From the NCBI RefSeq assembly GCF_002105155.1, contig NW_019029016.1, forward strand, positions 248,001 through 312,000: a DNA stretch of 64,000 bases. Direction: 5' to 3'. This document shows, one piece after another, positions 25,589-36,186 of the stretch. A model generated the notes under the pieces. It did no database searches and was not told where the DNA came from. It saw only the letters and a program-made list of their open reading frames with translations. The position numbers and the translations under genes are program-made. Source of the stretch: Lobosporangium transversale (Eukaryota > Mortierellomycota > Mortierellomycetes > Mortierellales > Mortierellaceae). Every line of letters starts with the position of its first letter. Position 1 is the first letter of the stretch.

Positions 25589-27998
25589 CTAACAAGTGTC
25601 CTCATCATCATCGACGGCTGCAGTCAATCGCTCTATAAACGAATTGGTGGCAGTTGGAGTAGGTTGTGATTTTGGAGAAGTATTGATTTTGTCGTTCTGC
25701 TTGTTGAAGACGGTTGAATACCGATCAGATGGCGAGCTTGGAGAAAACTCCTCGTAGTCATCTTCCAGCTGGTCCACGATGGACTTCCGTCTGCCAGCCT
25801 GCTTGGCAGGGGTATTCAGCACCAGAAGGTCCCACTCCTTGTTCTTCGACTCCTCTTCAGGTGATGGAAGCAGGCTTGTCTTGCTGCCCCTGCGAATTTG
25901 GCGTTCGTACTCCGACTTTTTGATAATCACATCTTTGGAATATCGATCATACAGAAACTAAATATGTGCAAGGATATGACCATGGTTAGCGTAGTATTAT
26001 GGCGAAAAGACAATGTCAAATCTGGAAACTGAGACGATCCTCTCCACTCTTACGAGAAGACTAAATAGGCGGTGCATATCGTTTTTCAGGAAATCTAGGA
26101 CCTCGGCCTCCGTTTGGGGTAGTAAGATTTTGTCACAGGCAGGACCGGCGACCCAAATGTCATCAAGCTCTTTGATTGAAAATACTGTTGCTTCCATACC
26201 ACGCATACAACATACAGGAGGGCACTGCAATCCATACTTTTTTAGTAGCATACCAATTGATTTCATGGCTTTGATTGTCCTGCGAAGCTGTATGTCGTCT
26301 TTGACGTCCGTGCAAAGTCCCTTCTTTAGTTCGAAATTTGCGACCTCAAGGTCTTCCACTGTCAGGATGGTGTCACATTTTCGCGTTCCTGCAATTATGT
26401 CGAAGATCCGAAAAAGATGCAAATTCGATTGTCTAGCAGCTGCAAGTCCCTGCTCTCCTCTACAAAAAGTCGGTCCACAAACCAATCAGTATCAGGGTAT
26501 ACTCTGACAGGTGTTATTAGCAGAACACCATCATATCACTTACAGATTGAGTGCCAAACACGCTGTTGCTGGTAGTTGCTCTCGGAAGATTGCGGACCAA
26601 AGACTGACAGCATCGCCTTCCGATGCATCCTTGGTTCGGCCAGATAAAGGTCGCTCTGCATGCTTTAGGCTATGGCATACTTTAAGCTAGCATCAATTCT
26701 ACTACTCGTAGAATACCCTCTCTATCGTATTGAAATAACTCAACAGCTTACATTGTTTTGAGAGCGTCAAGAGAGCGACAATACGGCTCTGAGCCAGGTA
26801 CACCCTGGAGTGCGTAAATTTTGCTGATGATCGGCTGAGCCTTCACGCCAGCGTCCGTCTTCGCTGCGCATTCTGCCATCTCCACCAGAGGTGTAACGAT
26901 TGCAGCAAAGCCTGGTTCTACAGTTTCAAGTTCTTTGACAGCGCATGTAGCTAGTCCTTGCTCATAGTCAGCTTTGAAGGCAGCATTCGCACCGGGACAA
27001 AACATACTCCAAACGCCTGAGAGCGAGACGCTAGACAACGTAACAGAAGCGAGGATTAGCGATACTGACCTGCAGTCAAGTCAGATAACTTAGAAAAATG
27101 AGCGCACAACTTACAAGGCATCTTTGAGTGACATATTATACTCTGGATTCATTTGCTTGCTCGTATCGCTTGCCTTTTTCAGGTACGACAAGGACAGGCG
27201 ACATAGAGTTTGCCGTCTCGGAGAAACATCATCCTCTACTGCGATGGACTCAGGTAAGGGTTCAAATATCCCAAAGTGCTATGAAATGCAAAAGAAAATA
27301 GTAAGAATCAACAGTCTATCTCCTGGCATCAATTTTTTTGAATGCAGTAACAGATCGTACCATCGCATGGGCAATCTCCGCAAGTGGCCTAAATGAGGCG
27401 GGCCCTTTCTCAAACCGACGCCGCTTTACCCCTTCCACTAGAGAGTCGTTCGATCCACCACAGCCTTTAGATGACGACGAGGACGAGGAAATTGCTGATG
27501 TAGATGTTGAACTCACAGATAACGATCTTTCGCCAGCTCGCTTGCGGTTCGCTGGTTGTTTCGTCTTGACATGGGATGGCTCCTGTGCGTTAGCTGTTGC
27601 TTCTGTTTTTGTCTTGGTGGAGCAACATTATCGTCCAACCCTTCCCCTACTGCTTGAATGGCGTCTAAAGGGAGCAAAACAAAAACATTAGTCTGTGATT
27701 TGAAAGCCTACTGATATAAAAAGTCATGCAACATTTCGTCTTAGTTACATTCAGCTTGATGTTGCACGAATGATCGGAGGACGCTGCTAGCTGATACATG
27801 GGACGAGGTTATGTTGCCAAGCATCAACATTTGTTGGTACTCCGCCCGACATTCAGCCATGTCAAGAACATAATGCAAGGCTCCTTTGTCTCCGTTTCCA
27901 CGCTCCTTGCCAACATATGAAGTAAAACAGGAGTATTGCTGCTCGAAGGTGCTGTGACCATGAGTGTCGTTCACCACGTAGTCATTAAATGTCTTCAT
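25589..27998 (-). CDS. Multi-exon gene of unknown function, nuclease-like core possible
   Basis: Several minus-strand coding blocks line up with splice sites: about 27741-27998 (MKTFNDYVVND...), a Ser-rich/basic block around 27370-27580 (GVKRRRFEKGPASFRPLAEIAHA), 26751-27024, 26543-26686 (LYLAEPRMHRKAMLSVFG), about 25997-26480 and 25589-25951. Clean examples are donor GTAAGC at 26752 with acceptor CTAAAG at 26687 and donor GTAAGT at 26542. The block at 26000-26480 has RKCDTILTVEDLEVANFELKKG, which resembles the D...ExK core of PD-(D/E)xK nucleases, then DDIWVAGP and KILLPQTEAEVLDFL. I think it belongs to a family common in Mucoromycota genomes, but that is from memory of sequence style. Some joins, near 26470 and 27540, do not resolve and may be frameshifts. 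Confidence 0.5.
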
Positions 27999-28110
27999 TC
28001 TAAACCGATAAAAAGGTTAAGAATGTTACAAGAGCCTGGAGTTAGTTCCGTCTTTCCTAATGAGGAGGGAAACATCGATTGCAACATCATAGGGTAATAA
28101 TAAGGGCCTA

Positions 28111-28250
28111 ATCTCTGCCTGCATCCGTGAGGCATCAGATGAGCGACAGTGAGCATAACCAGACGCAGAGGCCTTCTGGACAGCGGCTAAAAAGTCCGCA
28201 CCCGTATGAATGAACAGCCACTGCTGTACATCCCACCCTCACAGACACAG
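28111..28250 (+). repeat. Direct repeat, unit 1
   Basis: A 140-bp unit starting ATCTCTGCCTGC and ending ACACAG, repeated 29 bp further on with a handful of substitutions and one indel. Confidence 0.9.
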
Positions 28251-28279
28251 TAAAGGCAATGATTTATATAAAAAACTCC

Positions 28280-28418
28280 ATCTCTGCCCGCACCCATGAG
28301 GCATCAGATGAGCGACAGTGAGCATAATCAGACACAGAGGCCTTCTGGACAGCGGCTAAAAGTCCGCACCCGTATGAATGAACAGCCACTGCTGTACATC
28401 CCACCCTCACAAACACAG
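28280..28418 (+). repeat. Direct repeat, unit 2
   Basis: Second copy, about 95% identical to 28111-28250. No gene is evident within either unit. Confidence 0.9.
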
Positions 28419-28523
28419 TTGGAGTAAACAAAAGTATTTGCGCTAAAGACACCACCTTTAATTTCAGAGGATCAAGAAGAATGGGGTAATGAAGCGTGAG
28501 GTGGTGATGAAAATCAATAGACG

Positions 28524-28688
28524 TTAGCGACGAAACTTATCGATTTCTGTGTTATTGATAAGCACTAGATAATATCTTTCAGCAGTTTCTTTGTGGTAAT
28601 ATTTGAACTTTGTCACAAAAGATTTGATGGAGACGTGCTCAGTTTTACTTTCATTTAAAGCCCATTTGACTTGATCTGGGTGCTCCAT
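28524..28688 (-). CDS. Small ORF, 54 residues, unknown
   Basis: A complete ATG-to-TAA frame with protein-like composition (MEHPDQVKWALNES ... FKYYHKETAERYYLVLIN). It lies next to the DIRS-B right end. It could be a small gene or a first exon; a GCTAAC sequence follows the stop. No family recognised. Confidence 0.35.
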   Translation of the reverse strand: MEHPDQVKWALNESKTEHVSIKSFVTKFKYYHKETAERYYLVLINNTEIDKFRR

Positions 28689-28779
28689 GGTAAGAGATAA
28701 TGTACAAGAACTATTAGAAATGTCTCGATAAACAACAACATGGAGTTTAAAAATGAGATATTAATATTCAATGACAATT

Positions 28780-28945
28780 ATGGTCTACTGAATGGTCTAC
28801 GAAGGACGACCTATTCACATTGTCATAGGTACCATGGACGTATGTGTCACCTTTCTTCATTGAAAATCCGACGAGAAATAAAGAAAAATAAACTAAATAA
28901 AAAGATCCCTCTGCCCTGCAACTCTGATCTACATCTACTTCTCGA
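28780..28945 (-). repeat. DIRS-B right inverted terminal repeat
   Basis: This contains the shared ITR block found inverted at 32967-33060, preceded by the right-end-specific segment starting ATGGTCTACTG in + orientation. Confidence 0.88.
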
Positions 28946-28970
28946 GCCAAAAAGGGGTGGTGTGGGTGGG

Positions 28971-29061
28971 ACATACGTCCATGGTACCTATGACAATGTG
29001 AATAGGTCGTCCTTCGTAGACCATTCAGTAGACCATTGTCTACGGTACCATGTCCGTATGT
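28971..29061. repeat. DIRS-B internal complementary region
   Basis: A 91-bp segment that, in + orientation, reads right end followed by left end and shares CAT at the junction (GTAGACCATTGTCTACGG). It matches both termini of this same copy base for base where I compared them. Confidence 0.92.
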
Positions 29062-29152
29062 GGCTCCAGAGGGATCGCCAAAGAGAACTAAACTAAAACA
29101 AAACTAAAACTAAAAGAAAACTGAACGAAATGAACAACTAACTAAAGAAAAT

Positions 29153-30118
29153 CTAGCCTAGAGTGCTCATGGACATGTTGTTGGAGGTGGCACTCGACAA
29201 ACGGTAGTGCTTCTCGAAGACTTTCGGGGACGACCAATTCCCCTGCACCATGATATCAGCCACTGGTACGCCTGCTATAGCCGCGAGCGTAGAACCTAAG
29301 GCTCGGAGCTTAGGAGCTTTCTTGTCTCCTAAATCCATCAGCGAAGAAATCCTACTCATGTGGGAGCCAATAGTAGTCGCACGCGCCGGCTGGGTGTGGT
29401 CTTTCACAAATCTAATCAAAGGTACAATGCTTCTTGTTGGGTCCTTCGGATGAGGAGAGGTAGTGGAAGGACAAGACAGCCTGTCCAGGTAAGCGGTGTA
29501 TGCGTCGACAGGGCATAGCTTCTTGTCAAAGTGAGAACCAATGGTCACATGCTTAATGATACGTTGCCCATCACTCTTCTCTTTTGGGAAAACAACAACA
29601 AGCTGAAGCTTCCCTAACACAATCTTGGAGAGACTGACATCTACACATCTGATGTCGTCTGGTCTCATGAAGCCACAGACGCCTAAGAGCCAACACAGCT
29701 TCCATGTAAGCTCCTCAAAAGGCAACTCCATATTTGCTGATGACTGCCGAAAATGGTCCAAAACAGGTGTGATGTCAAAGTGACCAGACCTGGACTCAAC
29801 GACACCTTCTTGCTTTCCAGCCTTGAGGAACTGGCGGTAGTATTCATCTGATCGTACTCTCTCTGGGTCACGAAATAGGGCGAGGACAGCCGACTTCATG
29901 GTCATCAGCGTGGACCACTTCAAATTGCGAGCGACCCGCACGTAGTGTAGCCAGTTCACTACTGGGATCGCGGGGTTAATCCCTTGTTCGAACGAGCCCT
30001 CTTTCAGCCAAGTGACGAATTCAGCTTGATGCTTTTCGTACTCTCGCTTGGTGCTCTTGGATTCTTTGTGAGCACAGATAAACTCAGTCACCGCTGGCGA
30101 GAGGCCATCTATGAGCAT
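29153..30118 (-). CDS. DIRS-B tyrosine recombinase
   Basis: The same 321-residue protein as in DIRS-A with a few substitutions. The start ATG overlaps the RT stop by 10 nt. Catalytic candidates are R152, R272, W295 and Y305. The frame continues upstream without a stop through most of the element, but that part is only an alternative frame of RT and gag and shows no recombinase similarity. Intact. Confidence 0.92.
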   Translation of the reverse strand: MLIDGLSPAVTEFICAHKESKSTKREYEKHQAEFVTWLKEGSFEQGINPAIPVVNWLHYVRVARNLKWSTLMTMKSAVLALFRDPERVRSDEYYRQFLKAGKQEGVVESRSGHFDITPVLDHFRQSSANMELPFEELTWKLCWLLGVCGFMRPDDIRCVDVSLSKIVLGKLQLVVVFPKEKSDGQRIIKHVTIGSHFDKKLCPVDAYTAYLDRLSCPSTTSPHPKDPTRSIVPLIRFVKDHTQPARATTIGSHMSRISSLMDLGDKKAPKLRALGSTLAAIAGVPVADIMVQGNWSSPKVFEKHYRLSSATSNNMSMSTLG

Positions 30119-31983
30119 CCTCGTCCTCTTACTCTCCACGCGGTAAGGCCCCAGTGTGGATTCTTGAGCAGGATGTGCGCGTCGCTTCCTGGTGGAGGGA
30201 GAACACATGTTCGTGGAATCGGTAAAGGGGGTTGGGTCGCCATTGCCTGTATCTTCGGGAACCAAATCGCCGATGGCCAAAATGGAGTAATTATGGTCGC
30301 TTCCAGGCCTTCCTGGTCTAGCTTCTGCAGGATCCTTGGAAGTAAGTTCCATGGAGGACAGATGTAAAGGTTGCCCAAGTGGCTCCACTTGTGTCTCAGC
30401 GCATCGAAGTCCACTGCCAAAGGATGAGGTTTCCATGTCATGAACTGAGGAAGCTGGTTGTTGCTGGGCGATGCAAAGAGGTCTATCCGATGAGGCCCCC
30501 ACTGCTGGTCTAGACGACGGAAAAATGACGGGTCCAGCCTCCATTCGAGCTGCGCTTGCATCCGGCGTGATGGTGCATCTGCTGGATTGAATACTGAAGG
30601 TACATATGTGGTCCTGAGTCTTGTGCCTGTTGCTAGACAATGCTTCCATATTTTGTCCGCCAGGTCCATCAGAGGTTGTGAACGAGTTCCGCCGAACCGG
30701 TTGATGTAAGCGATGGTGGTTGTGTTGTCGATTACTAGGTTGAGCATCCTCCCTTGTGTTTGCGGTAGAGTGACTGCGTAGTACACGGTTAGTAACTCTT
30801 TTAAATTGATGTGTTGGTGGCGTATGTTTGGTGGCCATAGCCCTGTCCAAGTGCGCTGCCCTATGACGATCCCCCAGCCTTGGTCGGAGGCGTCTGTGTA
30901 CACGTCCATCTGAGTTGGCGACTGAATCCATGACGTCCCGTTCCACTCCTTGAGTTGGTGTGTCCACCAATCCAGATCGGCTCGAGCTCTGTCGTCCAGT
31001 GAGATCGTCGCTTCCCAAGATGACCCCTGATGGCTGAGTGCTCTGTTCTTCAATGCCAGAAGATGCCGCGTCATTAGACGAGCTGGAAATACTGCTGCTG
31101 TCGTCGCCATGGCTTTCCCTATGAACGTAGCCAAGTTGCGAACCGTCGTCCATCCCTTGCTGAGCATCTTCGCTGCTTCTCGCCGTATGTCCCTGACCTT
31201 GGACTTCGGTACCGAGAGGGTCATGTCGGTGGTGTTGATGGTGAAACCCAGATGATCTAGACATTTCGTTGGCATCAGAGAGGATTTCTCCTTGTTGATG
31301 AGGAATCCAAGAGACTTGAGTTTGTCCAGGACAAGATTCGTGTGCTCTTCTGCTTGGGCTTTGGAGTTGGCCATGATCAACAGATCGTCGATGTAAGCTG
31401 TCAGCCGTATTCCTCGACGCCTCGCCCATCTCAACACCGGGCGTAGGACCTTCGTGAAGACTAACGGCGACAGTGACATCCCGAAAGGTAGAGTGCGAAA
31501 CTGATACAGCTGACCCTTCCACTGAAACTGAAGGTAAGGACGAAAATGTGGATGAATCAGCACATGAAGGAAAGCATCTTTGAGATCGATGCTCGTCAAA
31601 TAATCGTTCTTCTGAAGGGTATTGCATACTACCTGAATCGTCTCCATCTTGAACGAGTCTGTGATGATAAATTGATTGAGAGGACGTAGGTTGAGGACAG
31701 GCCGGAGGTCCCCTGTCTTCTTGGGGATAGTAAACAAACGACTCTGGAAACCAGGTCCCGAAGCGTGCTCTATGGCTTTTTTGGCCAGAAGTGCGATCAC
31801 TTCGTTCTCTATCGCCAGTGTCTCCTCCTTGGATAGATGCGGGGAAAGGGCTCTTGATGTGTGTGTTATTGGAGGTTGTCTGTGGAAGGGAATCTGAAAA
31901 CCGTTTCCAATCACGGAGCGGACCCACCTGTCGTCCGTGAGGAGCCTCCAAGCCCTCGAGTAGAGGTGCAGACGGCCCCCTAC
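30109..31983 (-). CDS. DIRS-B reverse transcriptase/RNase H
   Basis: A 624-codon frame counted from the gag overlap (VGGRLHLYSRAW), with no Met near the conserved start. RT motifs include LFTIPKKTGDLRPVLNLRPL, SIDLKDAFLHVLIHP, the catalytic YIDD (coded at 31384-31395) and LGFTINTTDMTLSVP. RNase H shows DVYTDASDQGWG, INLKELLTVYYAV, VIDNTTTIAYINRFGG and the ADAPSR region. A C-terminal domain of unknown role (LDFDALRHKW-like, NLYICPPWNLLPRIL, NPHWGLTAWRV) is shared by all DIRS here. Same length as in DIRS-C. It sits in the -1 frame relative to gag, starting at the gag stop. Confidence 0.93.
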   Translation of the reverse strand, partial: VGGRLHLYSRAWRLLTDDRWVRSVIGNGFQIPFHRQPPITHTSRALSPHLSKEETLAIENEVIALLAKKAIEHASGPGFQSRLFTIPKKTGDLRPVLNLRPLNQFIITDSFKMETIQVVCNTLQKNDYLTSIDLKDAFLHVLIHPHFRPYLQFQWKGQLYQFRTLPFGMSLSPLVFTKVLRPVLRWARRRGIRLTAYIDDLLIMANSKAQAEEHTNLVLDKLKSLGFLINKEKSSLMPTKCLDHLGFTINTTDMTLSVPKSKVRDIRREAAKMLSKGWTTVRNLATFIGKAMATTAAVFPARLMTRHLLALKNRALSHQGSSWEATISLDDRARADLDWWTHQLKEWNGTSWIQSPTQMDVYTDASDQGWGIVIGQRTWTGLWPPNIRHQHINLKELLTVYYAVTLPQTQGRMLNLVIDNTTTIAYINRFGGTRSQPLMDLADKIWKHCLATGTRLRTTYVPSVFNPADAPSRRMQAQLEWRLDPSFFRRLDQQWGPHRIDLFASPSNNQLPQFMTWKPHPLAVDFDALRHKWSHLGNLYICPPWNLLPRILQKLDQEGLEATIITPFWPSAIWFPKIQAMATQPPLPIPRTCVLPPPGSDAHILLKNPHWGLTAWRVRGRGCS

Positions 31984-32909
31984 TGGCTCTTGTTGGCGCT
32001 GCCGCGTCCCCGTCCACGGCTGCCTCTGTAAAAATACTGTCCCTGCTGGTTGTTATGCATGGGCTCTCCATACCCGTAAGTGAGCTGAGGAGGTGTGGCT
32101 TGTTGTGCTTGATGATGATTCGCTGGTGAATAAGGTTGCGATTGTGATGGAAATTGCTGGAACTGTTGCTGCTGGTGGGGGTACATGTTAAAGTAAATAC
32201 CCCTGCTGCGAGAACCGGAATTGCGACCGGATCCTCTGTTTTGCAAAGCTGTCTTGCGAGGCTTGCTGGCCTCCTGGTACTCCTCAGCAGCTTTAATTCG
32301 GGCTGCAATATCATTTTTAGTGATAGTTGCAGTCTTTTCATGATCAGGGGCTGGCTTGAGACCCTTTGCGTACACAAAATTATCCATGCGCAGATCGGTG
32401 ATTTGGCGTGCTGTAACGGCCAGATGAGATCGCATGACATGCCCAAAATCTGCGACGATCTGCCGTAATGCAGGATCGTGCACTTTGTGAAAGTATTCTG
32501 CCAGGAATTCGTCCAAGGGTCGCGTAGCGTGGGCCTGACGTTCCTGTAGTTGGGATAACCACTTGTCCACTCGTTGAAAAGAAGTGGTCTCCTGAGGCCA
32601 AGGCAACTCAAGAGAGGGCGCTTTGTACTGCTGATCTGGGTTCTTGGGATAGAGGACGTACTCGGTGAGGATGTTATCGTCGCCAGAGTTGTCCGGGGGA
32701 CGGAAGAAATGAGAGCCGTCAAGGGAAGGTACAGCCGCTTTGAGGGTATCAGAGAGGACAAGTATCTTGGCCTGTGGGCGATCAATGGTGATGGGGGAAG
32801 GGGAAGAGGAGGAAGGGTTGGCCTGCGTAAGGGCAGCCACCTGCTGACGAAGAGTGTTGATTTCATGAAGGAGTGCATTATGAGTGTTGTCGGTAGAATT
32901 GTCGCTCAT
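31980..32909 (-). CDS. DIRS-B gag-like protein
   Basis: A 309-residue first ORF from MSDNSTDNTHNAL. It has an N-terminal helical part (LLHEINTLRQQVAALTQ), a conserved middle (LELPWPQETTSF, RPLDEFLAEYFH, HLAVTARQITDLRMDN, also found in the other DIRS gags), a Gln-rich stretch and a C-terminal Arg/Gly-rich nucleic-acid-binding tail (YRGSRGRGRGSANKSQ). The stop TAG overlaps the RT frame (CAGTAGGGGG). No zinc knuckle is present. Confidence 0.9.
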   Translation of the reverse strand: MSDNSTDNTHNALLHEINTLRQQVAALTQANPSSSSPSPITIDRPQAKILVLSDTLKAAVPSLDGSHFFRPPDNSGDDNILTEYVLYPKNPDQQYKAPSLELPWPQETTSFQRVDKWLSQLQERQAHATRPLDEFLAEYFHKVHDPALRQIVADFGHVMRSHLAVTARQITDLRMDNFVYAKGLKPAPDHEKTATITKNDIAARIKAAEEYQEASKPRKTALQNRGSGRNSGSRSRGIYFNMYPHQQQQFQQFPSQSQPYSPANHHQAQQATPPQLTYGYGEPMHNNQQGQYFYRGSRGRGRGSANKSQ

Positions 32910-32966
32910 TGGAACGAATAGATAATAGTCTGCAACGGATGAGTTCCAGGAGCGACGAGAAGAAAG

Positions 32967-33083
32967 ATGTAGATCAGAGTTGCAGGGCAGAGGGATCTTT
33001 TTATTTAGTTTATTTTTCTTTATTTCTCGTCGGATTTTCAATGAAGAAAGGTGACACATACGGACATGGTACCGTAGACAATG
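32967..33083 (-). repeat. DIRS-B left inverted terminal repeat
   Basis: This ends ACCGTAGACAATG in + orientation. The inner part is the reverse complement of the right ITR block; the outer 28 bp are left-specific and reappear in the ICR. Confidence 0.9.
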
Positions 33084-33252
33084 ACTATAAAATTAATACA
33101 ATGAAATATTATGCTTTATCAGACATCGAAAATCCCAGGGCACAAGGGGCTGACCACCAGGCCGCATTCCAGCTGTACAGGTTACCCAACATAACTCGTA
33201 AGCCACCCACGTCGAGAAGGCAATGCATTGGCAAGATGTTGTTCACAACAAT

Positions 33253-33255
33253 TGA

Positions 33256-33299
<44 letters not shown>
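33253..33299 (+). repeat. GAAA/GA microsatellite
   Basis: Simple-sequence run of AAAG units followed by AG dinucleotides. Confidence 0.95.
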
Positions 33300-33531
33300 A
33301 TAAAAAAAGATCGTATTGATTTTAGTATTTCAGTACCAGTATCACATACTAGTACTGCGTACTAAAATAACGAAAATTTAGTATGACATACTCGTACTGC
33401 GTACCAAAATGCCATTTTTTTTCCACAAACAATCAATCAAGCATGCACTGATTCTAAGCACTCACATTAAAGATACATTGATACTAAAAACACGCCCGCA
33501 CAAATCATATGTAGTGATACTACTACTTGTT

Positions 33532-34010
33532 TTATGCAATACTATTATTCTCCAATAGTTCCACTCTTTGCAGATGCTGTGATCGTGTTGCCCGCACTCC
33601 CAGTTGCCGCATGGCCACATAGTACTGCTCTTGAGGCAGCTTAGTGAGGCAAGTCCGAAGAAAGTGGTAGGACCTTGTAATAAACCACCCTTTCTTGATG
33701 TTACTTGGGACCTTGACTACAATTCTTTTAGCTTGCCTCTCCAGCTGACTACTGCAGCCCTCACATGTTGGCAACCTTCCCTTATTGGTAACGACGTCGG
33801 TGAGAACACTGAATGGATAGTTTGCTGTGCTTTCTGTGGCTGCTTAATACAATCCACCTTTGGATCTTCTTTAGAGCTTCCGTGGCTCTCAATTGAATCC
33901 TCTTCAGAGCTTCCGTGGCTGGCATCAACATGTGGCGCCTCAGTTCTGCTCTTTTCAAAGAGGACAATAAAATATTCAACCTCATTTTGCATTGGATTTG
34001 TGCGAGCCAC
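33532..34010 (-). pseudogene. Small coding remnant inside foldback sequence
   Basis: An upstream frame (33717-34010, NEVEYFIVLFEKSRTEAPHVD ... SHGSSEEDSIESHGSSKED, with a short internal repeat) runs into a second frame (33532-33774) through a shift near 33780. The second frame has PTCEGCSSQLERQAK, a possible zinc-binding pair, and KGWFITRSYHFLRTCL. I recognise no family. Composition suggests a real but decayed gene. Confidence 0.4.
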
Positions 34011-34683
34011 ATTTTAGTATCATGGAAAGAAGATCTTAGTATCACTTTCCATGGGGTTTGTGCGGGTAAGTTTTAGGTTAGTATCACTTGCATGTTGTCA
34101 CGAACAGCAAGCAATGTCTAGCTCATGAATTGATGAATGACTTTTGTCTGATTCGAATCTGAAAAAGATCACGTGTGCTTGATTAATTTGTTCCGCTCAT
34201 TTCCTTCACTCATTCCTCCATGCATAGTTTGCCTGTCAAGCCAAGTCGCGTCTCCTAGTTTTCTAGCTCCGTGAATAGCTCCAAGGATTCTAGAAGAGCT
34301 ATAAACCAATAACCAAGACTTATAGTGCCAAGGAACCTTGAAATAAGATTGCACCAGATATCTTCCTCGGATCCTGTGTATTAAGTTAACTCAACACTTG
34401 GAGTTCCGCATATGGTAAAAGTCCTTAGGAAATATTTGAGTAAGCTTTATTTAGAGTTCTTGAAGCGCGTCTCCGCTTCAGTCAAACAAGTATAAATATG
34501 ATAGATTTGTAACATAGTAAACCTCAGTCTGCAATAAAACTATTCTTGAATCTCCTAAGTTCATTCTTGTTCCTAAATCACTTACCTTCTCTTGCAATCG
34601 TCCTGTCAGTCCTTGACACATGTTTATTTATGAATGTCAACTCTTGTGTTAGTATCACTTGCATCTTTGTTTATGAATGTCTA

Positions 34684-34958
34684 CACTCCAGTCTCACTGT
34701 TTTGCAAAATGTGCAAAAAAGTGGATTTTATATACGTTCTGCGATGCTCATTGGCTAGATTCACATTTAATTCAAAAATTTTTATTTTAAATTGGCTGGC
34801 AAAGGGTAAGAGGAGAAAGACAAGCAAAAAATCAGCCAATTGAATTGTGGTTTTAGAATAAATATTTTGAATTAAATGTGAATTTAGCCAATGAGCATCG
34901 CAGAACGTATATAAAATCCACTTTTTTGCACATTTTGCAAAACAGTGAGACTGGAGTG
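34684..34958. repeat. MITE flanked by TA, Tc1/mariner type
   Basis: The ends CACTCCAGTCTCAC...GTGAGACTGGAGTG are inverted over about 80-100 bp, and a TA lies on each side. No coding capacity. Total 275 bp. Confidence 0.85.
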
Positions 34959-35130
34959 TAGTATCACTTCCATGTGCTCTCAAAAAAAAATGGGCGCTCG
35001 GGGCGAGGATGGAAATAATACTAATATGCATTTACGGGGTTCATCTCCCAAAGTGCCTGAGTGCTCCATATACGCATATTCGCGTTCTCAGGATCCATAG
35101 AAAACCAGATACTCTATAGTAAAGTCCCTC

Positions 35131-36186
35131 ATTTCGGCCCCAAACGTGTTGAAACTTCTAGAGTCGATAAAGCAACCGAAAATATATCTTTCAAAACAGG
35201 AAATTGTATTTTTGGGTAAAAATTGAAAATGTTTATATTCAAAAGTTTGAGAACTAGGGCATCTTGAAGTCAAGGTTTCTACGGAAATTGTCTAGCTTTT
35301 AGACAAAATATTGCAGAACCATCAGAATATTTCCAAAACTGACCAAACTTTCCAAAAAGTAAGAATATGTAGTGCATAATATAATGTACTAAGGGACCAT
35401 ACGTGTTCTTATAAAAGGAACCCGAAGTTCCTTAATGAATAAAACCGAAAAATCCCTAAAAAATGATATATTTCTCTCTTCAGCTATAAGTAAAGTCTAT
35501 GAAAAATGCTTGGATTTTGGAAAACTAAGACTCTATACAAAGCTATGTAACGTATCTATCATATACTATGTGGAAAAGCGCTTTGATGTATTTTTGAGGG
35601 AAAGGCAGACACTTTGGCTTGACATTGAACCTCATTTCGACCATTTTATAACCTTTAAACGGCAATAATTCCATAAATACTTCAAGGATTAAGACCAAAA
35701 AATCCTTGCTTTGTAAGTACCAAAGTCTTATATCCCCCGATACCTCATCCATTTTTTCTATAATCGATATACATCCAGCAATAGCCTATTTTACTATTTG
35801 CGATAATCTAGCTGTCGAAGTCTTGTAAGTCCATTTTTTTACATTAGTTTTGTGCGGCAAACTTAATTTCTAATTTTAGACCAGGAGAGAAAAGTGGTTT
35901 TTTGTATTATTTGCAGCTTGTTGCTCTTTTTTGTTGGTCCTTCTCAATTATAAGATTTTTGTTAAGTAAACCATTTATATTTGAAGGAGAGCGACAAGCT
36001 CCCTCGTTTTTGGATAGGTCTGTTCGGACGTTTACTTGGTTCTGATCATTATAGCAAGTATAAATAGTTCGGTTAATACCGTCCTCAGTTAGTTTGTATA
36101 TACAATTTGTTTATGTGTGAAGAATTCGACAACAGGTAGGTTTTGTGAACACTTTGCAATTGTGGAAAGGGGTTTGTATGTTTGCT
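35131..36186. other. AT-rich sequence without recognised gene
   Basis: Only short random open frames. Nothing repeated elsewhere in the window was noticed. Confidence 0.5.

Larger units (their letters stand above)
28780..33083 (-). mobile_element. DIRS-B: full-length DIRS-type YR retrotransposon
   Basis: A complete minus-strand copy of 4.3 kb with both inverted terminal repeats, gag, RT/RNase H, YR and ICR. The left end is CATTGTCTACGG (33083 inward) and the right end ...CAGTAGACCAT (28780). All three genes are open, so this copy may be functional. No target-site duplication is visible, as expected. Sister of DIRS-A. Confidence 0.96.
33313..35130. repeat. Diverged foldback-type element
   Basis: The left part (33320-33410) has the TTTAGTATTTCAGTACCAGT and ATACTAGTACTGCGTACTAA blocks found at the ends of the foldback element at 41557-42987. 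The right part (34960-35130) matches its inner flank (GCGCTCGGGGCGAGG, AATATGCATTTA, GTGCCTGAGTGCTCCATATACG). It encloses coding remnants and a MITE. The boundaries are approximate. Confidence 0.6.

Noticed and set aside
29153-32878. A single 1241-codon minus-strand frame spanning DIRS-B
   Set aside because: Only the last 321 codons (YR) resemble a protein family; the rest is an alternative frame of RT and gag.
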